Assembly (NCBI GenBank): GCA_029266735.1
Contig: JAQSWG010000012.1
Span: forward strand, 1 to 53,422
DNA length: 53,422 nt
DNA from: Ornithinibacter sp.
GTDB taxonomy: Bacteria; Actinomycetota; Actinomycetes; Actinomycetales; Dermatophilaceae
Direction: 5' to 3'
In this document: positions 42,685 to 50,331 of the stretch, piece by piece
Numbering within the stretch: position 1 is the first letter of the stretch
Layout of the letters: each line of letters opens with the position of its first letter
The notes under the pieces: model-generated
The model's database searches: none
Told to the model about the DNA's origin: nothing
Seen by the model: the letters and a program-made list of their open reading frames with translations, nothing else
Made by a program: the position numbers and the translations under genes

Positions 42685-45579
42685 ATGAGCTCAGGACGCA
42701 AGCTCGTCATCGTCGAGTCTCCCGCCAAGGCGAGGACCATCGCCGGCTATCTCGGCAGCGACTGGGACGTCGAGGCGTCGGTGGGGCACATCCGTGACAT
42801 CCCCACGCCGAGCGAGATGCCGGCGGAGATCAAGAAGGGCCCGTTCGGCAAGTTCGGGGTGAACATCGAGGACGACTTCGACCCGTTCTACGTCGTCGAC
42901 GCCGACAAGAAGAAGAAGGTCCGCGAGCTGAAGGCCCTGCTCAAGAACGCCGACGAGCTCTACCTCGCCACGGATGAGGACCGCGAGGGCGAGGCCATCG
43001 CCTGGCACCTGCTGGAGACGCTCCAGCCGACGGTCCCCGTGAAGCGGATGGTCTTCCACGAGATCACCAAGGAGGCCATCCAGCGCGCGGCGCACACCAC
43101 GCGCGAGGTCGACACGCGCCTCGTCGACGCCCAGGAGACCCGGCGCATCCTCGACCGCCTCTACGGCTACGAGGTGAGCCCGGTGCTGTGGCGCAAGGTC
43201 AAGGCCGGGCTGTCCGCCGGGCGGGTCCAGTCCGTCGCGACGCGGCTCGTCGTCGAGCGTGAGCGCGAGCGGATGGCCTTCCGCTCGGCGAGCTACTGGG
43301 ACGTCGACGCCGAGCTCACGCCGGACGCCGAGGCGAACCTCTTCACCGCGCGCCTCACCGGTGTGGACGGCCGCAAGGTCGCGACCGGCCGTGACTTCGC
43401 CGACGACGGCACGCTGACGAACGCCAAGGCGACGGCGCTCGACGAGGTGGCCGCGACCGGCATCGCGAACGCCCTGCGCGCTGCCGACGTCCGGGTCTCC
43501 GACGTCTCGGAGAAGCCGTACACGAGGCGCCCGAGTGCGCCGTTCACGACGAGCACCCTCCAGCAGGAGGCCTCCCGGAAGCTGCGGCTCAACAGCCGCA
43601 ACGCGATGCGGGTCGCCCAGCGCCTCTACGAGAACGGCTACATCACCTACATGCGCACCGACAGCACCACCTTGTCGGATGCCGCGCTCGCCGCCGCCCG
43701 CCAGCAGGCCCGGGATCTCTACGGGGCGGACTACGTCCCCGATGCGCCGCGCCACTACGAGCGCAAGGTGAAGAACGCCCAGGAGGCACACGAGGCCATC
43801 CGTCCCGCCGGTGACCGCTTTCGGACCCCGGCCCAGGTGGCAGGGGAGCTGCGCGGGGAGGACCACGCCCTCTACGAGCTCATCTGGAAGCGCACCATCG
43901 CCTCGCAGATGGCCGACGCCCGTGGCTCGACGGCATCCGTGCGCCTCGGCGCGACCCTCGACGACGGTGCGCCGGCAGGAGCGGTCGAGCTCTCCGCCAG
44001 CGGCACCGTCATCACGTTCCGCGGCTTCCTCGCCGCCTACGAGGAGGGCCGTGACGAGCGCCAGTCCGCGCGCCGCAAGGACGAGGCCGCGGAGGAGCGC
44101 CGGCTGCCACGGTTGGGCGAGGGCGCGCTGCTGCGGGTCGTGCGCACCGAGGCGCTCGGCCACGAGACGTCGCCACCACCGCGCTACACCGAGGCCACCC
44201 TCGTCAAGGCCATGGAGGAGAAGGGGATCGGTCGCCCCTCCACCTACGCGTCGACGATCGGCACCATCCAGGACCGCGGCTACGTGAGCAACCGCGGCTC
44301 GGCGCTGGTGCCCAGCTGGCTGGCGTTCGCCGTGACGCGGCTCATGGAGGAGCACTTCTCACGGCTCGTCGACTACGACTTCACCGCCTCGATGGAGGAG
44401 GACCTCGACGCCATCGCCCGTGGTGACCAGCAGCGTGCCGCCTGGCTACGACGGTTCTACTTCGGTGACGAGGCGACCTCCGCCGAGGGCCTGCGGGACC
44501 TCGTGGCCGACCTCGGGGACATCGACGCGCGCGCCATCTCCACCATCGACATCGGGGAGGGGATCGTCGTGCGGGTCGGCCGCTACGGCCCGTACGTCGA
44601 GGAGGTCGTGCCGGCGGGTGTCGACCCCGCGACGGGCGAGGTGACGGACGCGGGCGCGTATGCCGCAGACGCCGCAGACGCTGGGGATGCCCAACATGCC
44701 CCGACGACGCCGCGCCGTGCCACGATCAGCGACGAGATCGCCCCGGACGAGCTCACTCCCGCGATGGCCCGCGAGCTGCTCGAGACGGCCGCGGACGACG
44801 GCCGGGTTCTCGGCCAGGACCCGGAGAAGGGGCACGACGTCGTGGCCAGAGCCGGCCGGTACGGTCCCTACGTCACCGAGGTGATTCCCGACGCGGAGGA
44901 GCCCGCCACCAAGGGAAAGGGCAAGGCCACGAAGGTCAGGCCGCGCACGGCATCCCTGTTCTCGGACATGGACCTCGCGACCATCGACCTCGACACGGCA
45001 CTGCGGCTCCTGTCGCTCCCGCGGGTCGTCGGCACCGACCCCGAGACCGGCGAGGAGATCACCGCCCAGAACGGCAGGTACGGCCCCTACCTCAAGAAGG
45101 GCAGCGACTCCCGGTCCCTCGAGACCGAGCACCAGCTGTTCGAGGTCACCCTGGAGCAGGCGCTCGCCATCTACGCCCAGCCCAAGCAGCGAGGGCGCGC
45201 GGCGGCCAAGCCACCGCTGGCCGAGCTCGGTACCGATCCGGCCTCCGGTCGTCCGGTCGTCGTCAAGGACGGTCGCTTCGGGCCGTACGTCACCGACGGC
45301 GAGACGAACGCAACGCTGCGCAAGGACGACGACCCGGAGAAGATCACGCCGGAGCGTGGCTACGAGCTCCTCGCCGACAAGCGGGCTCAGGGTCCGGCGA
45401 AGAAGCGGACGGCCACCAAGGGAGGCGCGAAGAAGGCGACGGCGAAGAAGGGGACGGCGAAGAAGGGGACCGCGAAGAAGGGGACCGCGAAGAAGGGGAC
45501 CGCGAGGCAGGCGACCGCCGGCAGGACCCCTGCCACGAAGGCCACCTCCCGCCGGACCTCGGCGACGAAGCCGGCCTGA
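42685..45579 (+). CDS. topA: DNA topoisomerase I
   Basis: A 964-residue type IA topoisomerase that relaxes negative supercoils. The Toprim domain has KLVIVESPAKARTIAGYL and the DxDxE motif TDEDREGEAIAWH; the active-site Tyr is in YITYMRTDST. The C-terminal part carries repeats of the actinobacterial RYGPY type (RYGPYVEEV, RYGPYVTEV, RYGPYLKKG, RFGPYVTDG) in place of zinc fingers, followed by a Lys/Ala-rich tail needed for DNA binding in mycobacterial and Streptomyces TopA. ATG 42685 is chosen by the conserved N-terminus; an upstream in-frame ATG at 42655 is possible but adds ten unconserved residues. Gene order topA ... tmk, holB is conserved. Confidence 0.97.
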   Translation: MSSGRKLVIVESPAKARTIAGYLGSDWDVEASVGHIRDIPTPSEMPAEIKKGPFGKFGVNIEDDFDPFYVVDADKKKKVRELKALLKNADELYLATDEDREGEAIAWHLLETLQPTVPVKRMVFHEITKEAIQRAAHTTREVDTRLVDAQETRRILDRLYGYEVSPVLWRKVKAGLSAGRVQSVATRLVVERERERMAFRSASYWDVDAELTPDAEANLFTARLTGVDGRKVATGRDFADDGTLTNAKATALDEVAATGIANALRAADVRVSDVSEKPYTRRPSAPFTTSTLQQEASRKLRLNSRNAMRVAQRLYENGYITYMRTDSTTLSDAALAAARQQARDLYGADYVPDAPRHYERKVKNAQEAHEAIRPAGDRFRTPAQVAGELRGEDHALYELIWKRTIASQMADARGSTASVRLGATLDDGAPAGAVELSASGTVITFRGFLAAYEEGRDERQSARRKDEAAEERRLPRLGEGALLRVVRTEALGHETSPPPRYTEATLVKAMEEKGIGRPSTYASTIGTIQDRGYVSNRGSALVPSWLAFAVTRLMEEHFSRLVDYDFTASMEEDLDAIARGDQQRAAWLRRFYFGDEATSAEGLRDLVADLGDIDARAISTIDIGEGIVVRVGRYGPYVEEVVPAGVDPATGEVTDAGAYAADAADAGDAQHAPTTPRRATISDEIAPDELTPAMARELLETAADDGRVLGQDPEKGHDVVARAGRYGPYVTEVIPDAEEPATKGKGKATKVRPRTASLFSDMDLATIDLDTALRLLSLPRVVGTDPETGEEITAQNGRYGPYLKKGSDSRSLETEHQLFEVTLEQALAIYAQPKQRGRAAAKPPLAELGTDPASGRPVVVKDGRFGPYVTDGETNATLRKDDDPEKITPERGYELLADKRAQGPAKKRTATKGGAKKATAKKGTAKKGTAKKGTAKKGTARQATAGRTPATKATSRRTSATKPA
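45427..45516 (+). repeat. Six 15-bp tandem repeats in the topA tail
   Basis: Units of 15 bp (GCGAAGAAGGGGACC and variants) run at 45427-45516; units 2-5 are nearly identical and encode AKKGT. Unit 1 and unit 6 are diverged. Copy number changes would keep the frame. Confidence 0.9.
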
Positions 45580-45606
45580 GGCGGCCTCCCGTCGGTCGAC
45601 GCGCCA

Positions 45607-46941
45607 ATGTCACGCTTCCTCCTCGCCACGGTCCCCGTTCCGGCGCACACCCGGAACGCGATGCCGTTCGCGGCGCGGCTCGTCGAGCGTGGCCACGAGG
45701 TGCTGTGGTTCGCGAGCCGGCGGTTCCACGACGGGATCGCGGCCGTCGGTGCCACACCCGTGCCGTATGCCGCGACGCGGGACTTCGACGGGGAGCGGCT
45801 GCTCGAGGAGTTCCCGCAGCTGGCCGGGCTGCGGGGGCCACGCGCGATCGGCCGGGCGTATGCCGACGTGTTCGTCGGTGAAGCCGATCACCGGGTCACC
45901 GACCTCGCCCCCGTGATCGCCGCCACGCCGGTCGACGCGATCCTCTGCGACGGGCTCAGCTACGGGGTGGGGCTGCTCGGGGAGCTCCTCGGTGTCCCGG
46001 TCGCGACGTTCGGGGACGGACCTCTCCCACGAGCCCACGGGCGGTCACCGGCGTTCGGGCCGGGACTGCTCCCCATGGAGGGGCCGGTCTCGCGTCTGCG
46101 CAACCATGCCGTGCGGACGGCATCCCGCCGCTGGGTGTTCGCCGAGGCGCAGGAAGGCTACGACCGGCTGCGCGCCGAGCTCGGCCTGCCGCCGGACGGC
46201 AGGAGCGTTCTCGAGGCATCGGTGTCGCCCCTGCTCCACCTGCAGGCGTGCACGCCGTCCTTCGAGTACGACGCGGCCGACGTGCCGCCATCGGTGCACT
46301 GGGTCGGCGCCCTGCGTCCCGACCCTCCCGCGCACTGGGTGCCGCCAGCGTGGTGGACGGAGCTGCAGACCGCCACGCAGCCCGTCGTCCACGTGACGCA
46401 GGGCAGCATCCGCCCCGACATGAGCGAGCTCGTCGTGCCGGCGCTGCGTGCTCTCGCCGGTGAGGACGTCCTCGTCGTGGTGACCACGGGCGGTATGCCG
46501 CTGGAGCGTCTCGAGGCAGTGTTCGGGGGGCCGGTGCCGGCCAACACCCGGGTCGCCACGTTCGTGCCGTACGACCTCCTCCTCCCACACGTCGCCGTGT
46601 GCGTGACGAACGGCGGCTACACGGGAGTGACGACCGCACTCCACCACGGGGTGCCGATCGTCCAGGCAGGGTCCACCGAGGAGAAGGCCGAAACGGGCGC
46701 CCGCGTCCGGTGGAGCGGGGTGGGGGTGCGGATCCGCTCCACGCGTCCGACCCCTCGCCGCGTCCGAGCGGCGGTACGGCGGGTGCTCGCCCAGCCCTCC
46801 TACCGCGCGGCCGCGGCCAGGGTCGGGGAGGAGATGCGTGGCCATGACGCCGGCCGGGAGGGCGCGGAACTCCTGGAACGGCTGGCCGACAGGCGCCGGC
46901 CCACGACGGACGGGCTTGCCCGGCGGGTTACCCACGAGTAG
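45607..46941 (+). CDS. GT1-family glycosyltransferase (MGT/UGT-like)
   Basis: A 444-residue GT-B glycosyltransferase. The N-terminal acceptor domain begins FLLATVPVPAHTRNAMPFAARLVERGHEV, typical of UGT/MGT enzymes. The C-terminal donor domain has VTQGSI, FVPYDLLLPHVAVCVTNGGYTGVTTALHHGVPIVQAGSTEEK, the nucleotide-sugar motif in which HVAVCVTNGG replaces the classic HCGWNS. Such enzymes glycosylate small hydrophobic molecules such as macrolides or sterols; the substrate is unknown. It lies between topA and tmk, an insertion relative to the usual order. The stop codon is part of the promoter of the next gene. Confidence 0.88.
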   Translation: MSRFLLATVPVPAHTRNAMPFAARLVERGHEVLWFASRRFHDGIAAVGATPVPYAATRDFDGERLLEEFPQLAGLRGPRAIGRAYADVFVGEADHRVTDLAPVIAATPVDAILCDGLSYGVGLLGELLGVPVATFGDGPLPRAHGRSPAFGPGLLPMEGPVSRLRNHAVRTASRRWVFAEAQEGYDRLRAELGLPPDGRSVLEASVSPLLHLQACTPSFEYDAADVPPSVHWVGALRPDPPAHWVPPAWWTELQTATQPVVHVTQGSIRPDMSELVVPALRALAGEDVLVVVTTGGMPLERLEAVFGGPVPANTRVATFVPYDLLLPHVAVCVTNGGYTGVTTALHHGVPIVQAGSTEEKAETGARVRWSGVGVRIRSTRPTPRRVRAAVRRVLAQPSYRAAAARVGEEMRGHDAGREGAELLERLADRRRPTTDGLARRVTHE

Positions 46942-46944
46942 TTT
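46916..46944 (+). promoter_or_regulatory. Sigma-70-type promoter for the SCP2 gene
   Basis: TTGCCC (46916-46921), exactly 17 bp, TAGTTT (46939-46944). The -10 overlaps the glycosyltransferase stop. Predicted leader about 43 nt with GGAG before ATG 46994. Confidence 0.6.
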
Positions 46945-46993
46945 CGGAGACCGACCTGGGCCGCCGTGGCCCGGGCACCACCTCGGAGATGTC

Positions 46994-47443
46994 ATGGCCC
47001 TCGACCCCCAGACCCTCGCGCGCCTGCAGCCGGCGGAGTTCGTCAGCCTCGTCAAGGGGATGTCCGACGACGAGATCCGTGCCGACCTCGGCGGTGAGCA
47101 CCGCGGTGCCCTCCTCGACGCGATCTTCGCTCGCTTCCCCCAGCAGTTCCGCCCCGACAAGGCCGGTGGCCGCAGCGCACGGATCGACTTCCACGTGACC
47201 GGCGGCCCGGGGGACTCGACGGACACGTATGCCGTCGTGGTCGACGACGGCACCTGTTCGATCGAGAAGGAGCCCACCGCCTCGCCGAACCTCTCGCTGA
47301 CGTTGGGCCCGGTGGAGTTCCTCAAGATGCTGTCCGGTGCCGGGAGCCCCGCGATGATGTTCATGATGGGCAAGATCAAGGCCACCGGTGACCTGGGCCT
47401 GGCGGCGGGTCTGGCGAACTGGTTCGAGTCGCCCTCGGGCTGA
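46994..47443 (+). CDS. SCP2 sterol-transfer domain protein
   Basis: A 149-residue protein consisting of one SCP2 domain: a helical N-terminus (LARLQPAEFVSLVKGMSDDEIRADL), then RIDFHVTGG, TYAVVVDDGTCSIEKEP and PNLSLTLGPVEFLKMLSG, ending in the helix MMFMMGKIKATGDLGLAAGL that closes the lipid tunnel. SCP2 proteins bind lipids or acyl-CoA. ATG 46994 follows GGAG at 5 nt. It may work with the preceding glycosyltransferase on a hydrophobic substrate, but only position suggests this. Confidence 0.92.
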   Translation: MALDPQTLARLQPAEFVSLVKGMSDDEIRADLGGEHRGALLDAIFARFPQQFRPDKAGGRSARIDFHVTGGPGDSTDTYAVVVDDGTCSIEKEPTASPNLSLTLGPVEFLKMLSGAGSPAMMFMMGKIKATGDLGLAAGLANWFESPSG

Positions 47444-47537
47444 CCGGCATCCGGCTCGGCCGCGCGCGGGACGCCGCCGGTCCGCGCCTGTCCGGAGCCC
47501 GGGTACGCCGGGCGGAAACGCCCGCCCGGCATCCGAC

Positions 47538-47568
47538 TTGACCCTCACGCGACGTCAGGGGTCACGGT
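47538..47568 (+). promoter_or_regulatory. MerR-type promoter and operator with 19-bp spacer
   Basis: TTGACC (47538-47543) and CACGGT (47563-47568) are separated by 19 bp, the overlong spacing typical of MerR-controlled promoters. The spacer lies in an imperfect dyad (TGACCC at 47539 to GGGGTCA ending 47564). The -10 stands six bases before ATG 47575, so the gene is probably leaderless and autoregulated. Confidence 0.7.
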
Positions 47569-47574
47569 GGTGAC

Positions 47575-48366
47575 ATGACCGCAACGAGCCAGCACACTGC
47601 ACGGGTGGAGCTCACCGTGGGGCAGGTGGCCGAGTCGTTCGGCGTCACGGTGCGCACCCTGCACCACTACGACGCCGAGGGCCTCGTCGTGCCGAGCACC
47701 CGCACGCACGCCGGCTACCGCCTCTACACGGATGCCGACCTCACCCGGCTCGCGACCGTCGTCACGTACCGACGGCTCGGCATGTCCCTCGACGAGGTGC
47801 GTGCCCTGCTCGACGGCGTGGGGACACCGGAGGAGCACCTTCGGCGCCAGCGCCACGCGGTCGTGTCCCGGCTGGGCGAGCTCGAGGAGCTCGTCACGGC
47901 CATCGACCGAGCACTGGAGAGAGAGATGGAAGGACGACCTGCCACCACCGAGGACCTCAAGGAGCTGTTCGGCGATGGGTTCCGTGAGGAGTACCAGGCC
48001 GAGGCGCAGGAGCGGTGGGGCGACACCGACGCGTGGAAGCAGTCCGCGTCCCGCACCTCGCGCTACACGAAGGCCGACTGGGCCGAGGTCAAGGCCGAGG
48101 GGGATGCCGTCAACGCGGCCTTCGTCGCCGCGCTGCGGTCGGGCGCTCCCGCCACGTCCACCGAGGCGATGGATGCCGCCGAGGCGCACCGCGCGCACAT
48201 CGAGCGGTGGTTCTACGACCTCGACCACGGGTTCCATCGGGGCCTGGCGGACATGTACGTCGCTGACCCGAGGTTCACGAAGACGTACGAGGACCTCGAG
48301 CCGGGCCTCGCGGCATACGTGCACGCTGCAATCCACGCCAACTCCGACCGGCACGAGCAGGCCTGA
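47575..48366 (+). CDS. MerR-family regulator with TipAS antibiotic-binding domain
   Basis: A 263-residue regulator. The N-terminal winged helix is LTVGQVAESFGVTVRTLHHYDAEGLV and HAGYRLYTDADLTRL; a dimerisation helix spans about 80-120. The C-terminal domain (about 135-260) matches TipAS: FGDGFREEYQAEAQERWGDTDAWKQS, RYTKADW, HIERWFYDLDHGFHRGLADMYVADPRFTKTYE. TipAL of Streptomyces binds thiopeptides and activates its own promoter. The 19-bp-spacer promoter just upstream fits the same logic. Its true ligand is unknown. A perfect 19-bp inverted repeat follows the stop. Confidence 0.93.
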   Translation: MTATSQHTARVELTVGQVAESFGVTVRTLHHYDAEGLVVPSTRTHAGYRLYTDADLTRLATVVTYRRLGMSLDEVRALLDGVGTPEEHLRRQRHAVVSRLGELEELVTAIDRALEREMEGRPATTEDLKELFGDGFREEYQAEAQERWGDTDAWKQSASRTSRYTKADWAEVKAEGDAVNAAFVAALRSGAPATSTEAMDAAEAHRAHIERWFYDLDHGFHRGLADMYVADPRFTKTYEDLEPGLAAYVHAAIHANSDRHEQA

Positions 48367-48380
48367 GGCCCCCGGTCACC

Positions 48381-48441
48381 TCGAGAGGAGGCAACACGCA
48401 GGCCGAGGGCACCTCACCATCGGCGTGTTGCCTCCTCTCGA
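48381..48441 (+). terminator. 19-bp perfect inverted repeat between tipA-like gene and tmk
   Basis: Arms 48381-48399 and 48423-48441 are exact inverted copies of 19 bp with a 23-nt loop. It starts 15 bp after the MerR stop, so it should end that transcript. The left arm contains GAGGAGG and the right arm its complement CCTCCTC. Confidence 0.75.
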
Positions 48442-48495
48442 TGGGTCGTCCGGCGTCGCTGGATGCCGTGCCCGCCCGGTGTCGCGGCGCTGGCC

Positions 48496-48501
48496 TAGGC
48501 T
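48496..48501 (+). promoter_or_regulatory. -10 hexamer TAGGCT, leaderless tmk
   Basis: TAGGCT precedes GTG 48509 by seven bases; no Shine-Dalgarno is seen. Confidence 0.5.
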
Positions 48502-48508
48502 CGCACGC

Positions 48509-49135
48509 GTGACGGGTGACCAGGGGCTGTTCATCGCCTTCGAAGGAGGCGACGGCGCCGGGAAGTCGACACAGGTGCGGCTCCTTGCCGACACCCTGCG
48601 CGAGCGGGGCCGAACCGTCACGGTGACCCGCCAACCGGGTGGCACCGAGCTGGGTCGGGCCATCCGCGACCTCGTGCTCCACGGTGACCACGTCAGCGCC
48701 CGGGCGGAGGCCCTCCTGTTCGCCGCCGACAAGGCTCACCACGTTGACGAGCTCATCGGGCCCGCCCTGCAGCGGGGCGAGGTGGTGATCACCGACCGCT
48801 ACACCGACTCCTCCGTCGCCTACCAGGGAGCCGGTCGCGACCTGGGCGCAGCGGAGGTGCACGACCTCCAGATGTGGGCGGTGGGAGACCTCGTTCCCGA
48901 CCTCACGGTGGTCGTCGACATCACGGCCGACGAGGGGCGACGGCGCCGCAGCGGCACCCACGACCGCCTCGAGTCGGAGGCGGACGCCTTCCACGAGGCG
49001 ATCCGACAGCACTTCCTCTCGATGGCGGCGGGCCACCCCGAGCGCTACCTCGTCGTCGCCGGCACCCAGCCGCCCGAACGCGTCCACGACCTCGTGGTGA
49101 GCCGGCTCGAGGCCATGGGGGTGCTGGACCGGTGA
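48509..49135 (+). CDS. tmk: Thymidylate kinase
   Basis: A 208-residue dTMP kinase making dTDP. P-loop FEGGDGAGKST (11-21), substrate motif DRYTDSS (96-102) and RQPGGT (41-46), and the lid region RRRRSGTHDRLE. The N-terminus FIAFEGGDG fixes the start at GTG 48509, supported by the leaderless -10. The stop overlaps the holB start (GTGA), as in most actinobacteria. Confidence 0.97.
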   Translation: MTGDQGLFIAFEGGDGAGKSTQVRLLADTLRERGRTVTVTRQPGGTELGRAIRDLVLHGDHVSARAEALLFAADKAHHVDELIGPALQRGEVVITDRYTDSSVAYQGAGRDLGAAEVHDLQMWAVGDLVPDLTVVVDITADEGRRRRSGTHDRLESEADAFHEAIRQHFLSMAAGHPERYLVVAGTQPPERVHDLVVSRLEAMGVLDR

Positions 49136-50271
49136 CGGTGTGGCGGGACGTCATCGGGCAGGAGGATGCCGTCGCGGTCCTCGAGCACGCCGTGCGGACC
49201 CCGACCGCGATGACGCACGCCTGGCTCTTCACCGGTCCACCGGGGTCCGGCCGGTCGGTCGCGGCCCGCTCGTTCGCCGCCGCCCTGCTCTGTCCCGACG
49301 GAGGGTGCGGGACGTGTCGCGAGTGCCGCACGGCACTCGAGGGCACCCACGCCGACGTCGACGTCATCGCGACGGAGGGGCTGTCGATCAAGGTGGAGCA
49401 GGCGCGTGACCTCGTCGCCCTCGCCGCGCACCGGCCGTCCGTGGGGCGCTACCGGGTCATCATCGTCGAGGATGCCGACCGGCTCACCGAGCGCGCCGCC
49501 GACGCCCTGCTCAAGGCCCTGGAGGAGCCGGTGCCTCGAACGGTGTGGATGCTGTGCGCACCCTCCGTCGAGGACGTCATCATCACCATCCGCTCGAGGT
49601 CCCGCCATGTTCGGCTGCGCACGCCCCCGGTGGAGGCTGTGGCCGAGCTCCTCACGAGGCGGGACGGCGTCGACCCGCCGATGGCCCTCTACGCCGCCCG
49701 TGCCGCCCAGTCCCACGTGGGCCTAGCCCGGCGGCTCGCCCGTGACGAGCACGCGCGCATCCGGCGGCACGACGTCATCACGATGGCGACGAAGATCGTC
49801 AGCGTCGGGGACGCGATGGGCGCCGCCGGGGACCTCATGACGATCGCGGCGGAGGAGTCCGCCGCCGCCTCGGGGGAGCGGGACGCCGCCGAGCGGACCA
49901 GGCTGCTCGAGGTTCTCGGCGCCGACCCCACCGCACGCACCCAGCCGCCGCACATCCGCTCGCAGCTGACGTCCCTCGAGAAGGAGCAGAAGGCCCGGGC
50001 CACCCGCTTCACCCGCGACGTCGTCGACCGGGCCCTCGTGGACCTCCTCTCGGTCTACCGTGACGCGCTCGTGCTGCGGACGGGTGCCGGGACCGCGCTC
50101 GTCAACGAGGACGGCAGGCAGGTCGTCCAGCGGGTCGGTGAGCTCCTCGGGCCCGACGACCTGCTCCGGGCGATGGACGCGATCGGCACCGCTCGCGAGC
50201 GGATCGACGCCAACGTCAACCCGCTCCTCGCCCTCGAGGCGATGGCCCTGGACCTTCGGCTGCCGCGGTGA
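49132..50271 (+). CDS. holB: DNA polymerase III delta' subunit
   Basis: A 379-residue clamp-loader subunit. The P-loop-like GPPGSGRS (35-42) lacks the usual Lys-Thr, fitting delta', which does not hydrolyse ATP. A zinc site is formed by C54, C59, C62 and C65. VIIVEDADRLTERAADALLKALEEP matches the Walker B region of the family, and the C-terminal collar domain (about 250-379) completes the length. Overlap with tmk indicates co-transcription. Corresponds to Rv3644c and SCO3540. Confidence 0.94.
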   Translation: MTVWRDVIGQEDAVAVLEHAVRTPTAMTHAWLFTGPPGSGRSVAARSFAAALLCPDGGCGTCRECRTALEGTHADVDVIATEGLSIKVEQARDLVALAAHRPSVGRYRVIIVEDADRLTERAADALLKALEEPVPRTVWMLCAPSVEDVIITIRSRSRHVRLRTPPVEAVAELLTRRDGVDPPMALYAARAAQSHVGLARRLARDEHARIRRHDVITMATKIVSVGDAMGAAGDLMTIAAEESAAASGERDAAERTRLLEVLGADPTARTQPPHIRSQLTSLEKEQKARATRFTRDVVDRALVDLLSVYRDALVLRTGAGTALVNEDGRQVVQRVGELLGPDDLLRAMDAIGTARERIDANVNPLLALEAMALDLRLPR

Positions 50272-50319
50272 CGACAGGATCGTGACCCTTCCGTGTCACC
50301 TTTCCGCAGGTCGCTCGCC

Positions 50320-50325
50320 TATCGT
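50320..50325 (+). promoter_or_regulatory. -10 hexamer TATCGT, leaderless hydrolase gene
   Basis: TATCGT precedes ATG 50332 by exactly six bases and favours this start over the frame beginning at 50293. Confidence 0.55.
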
Positions 50326-50331
50326 GCGCGC

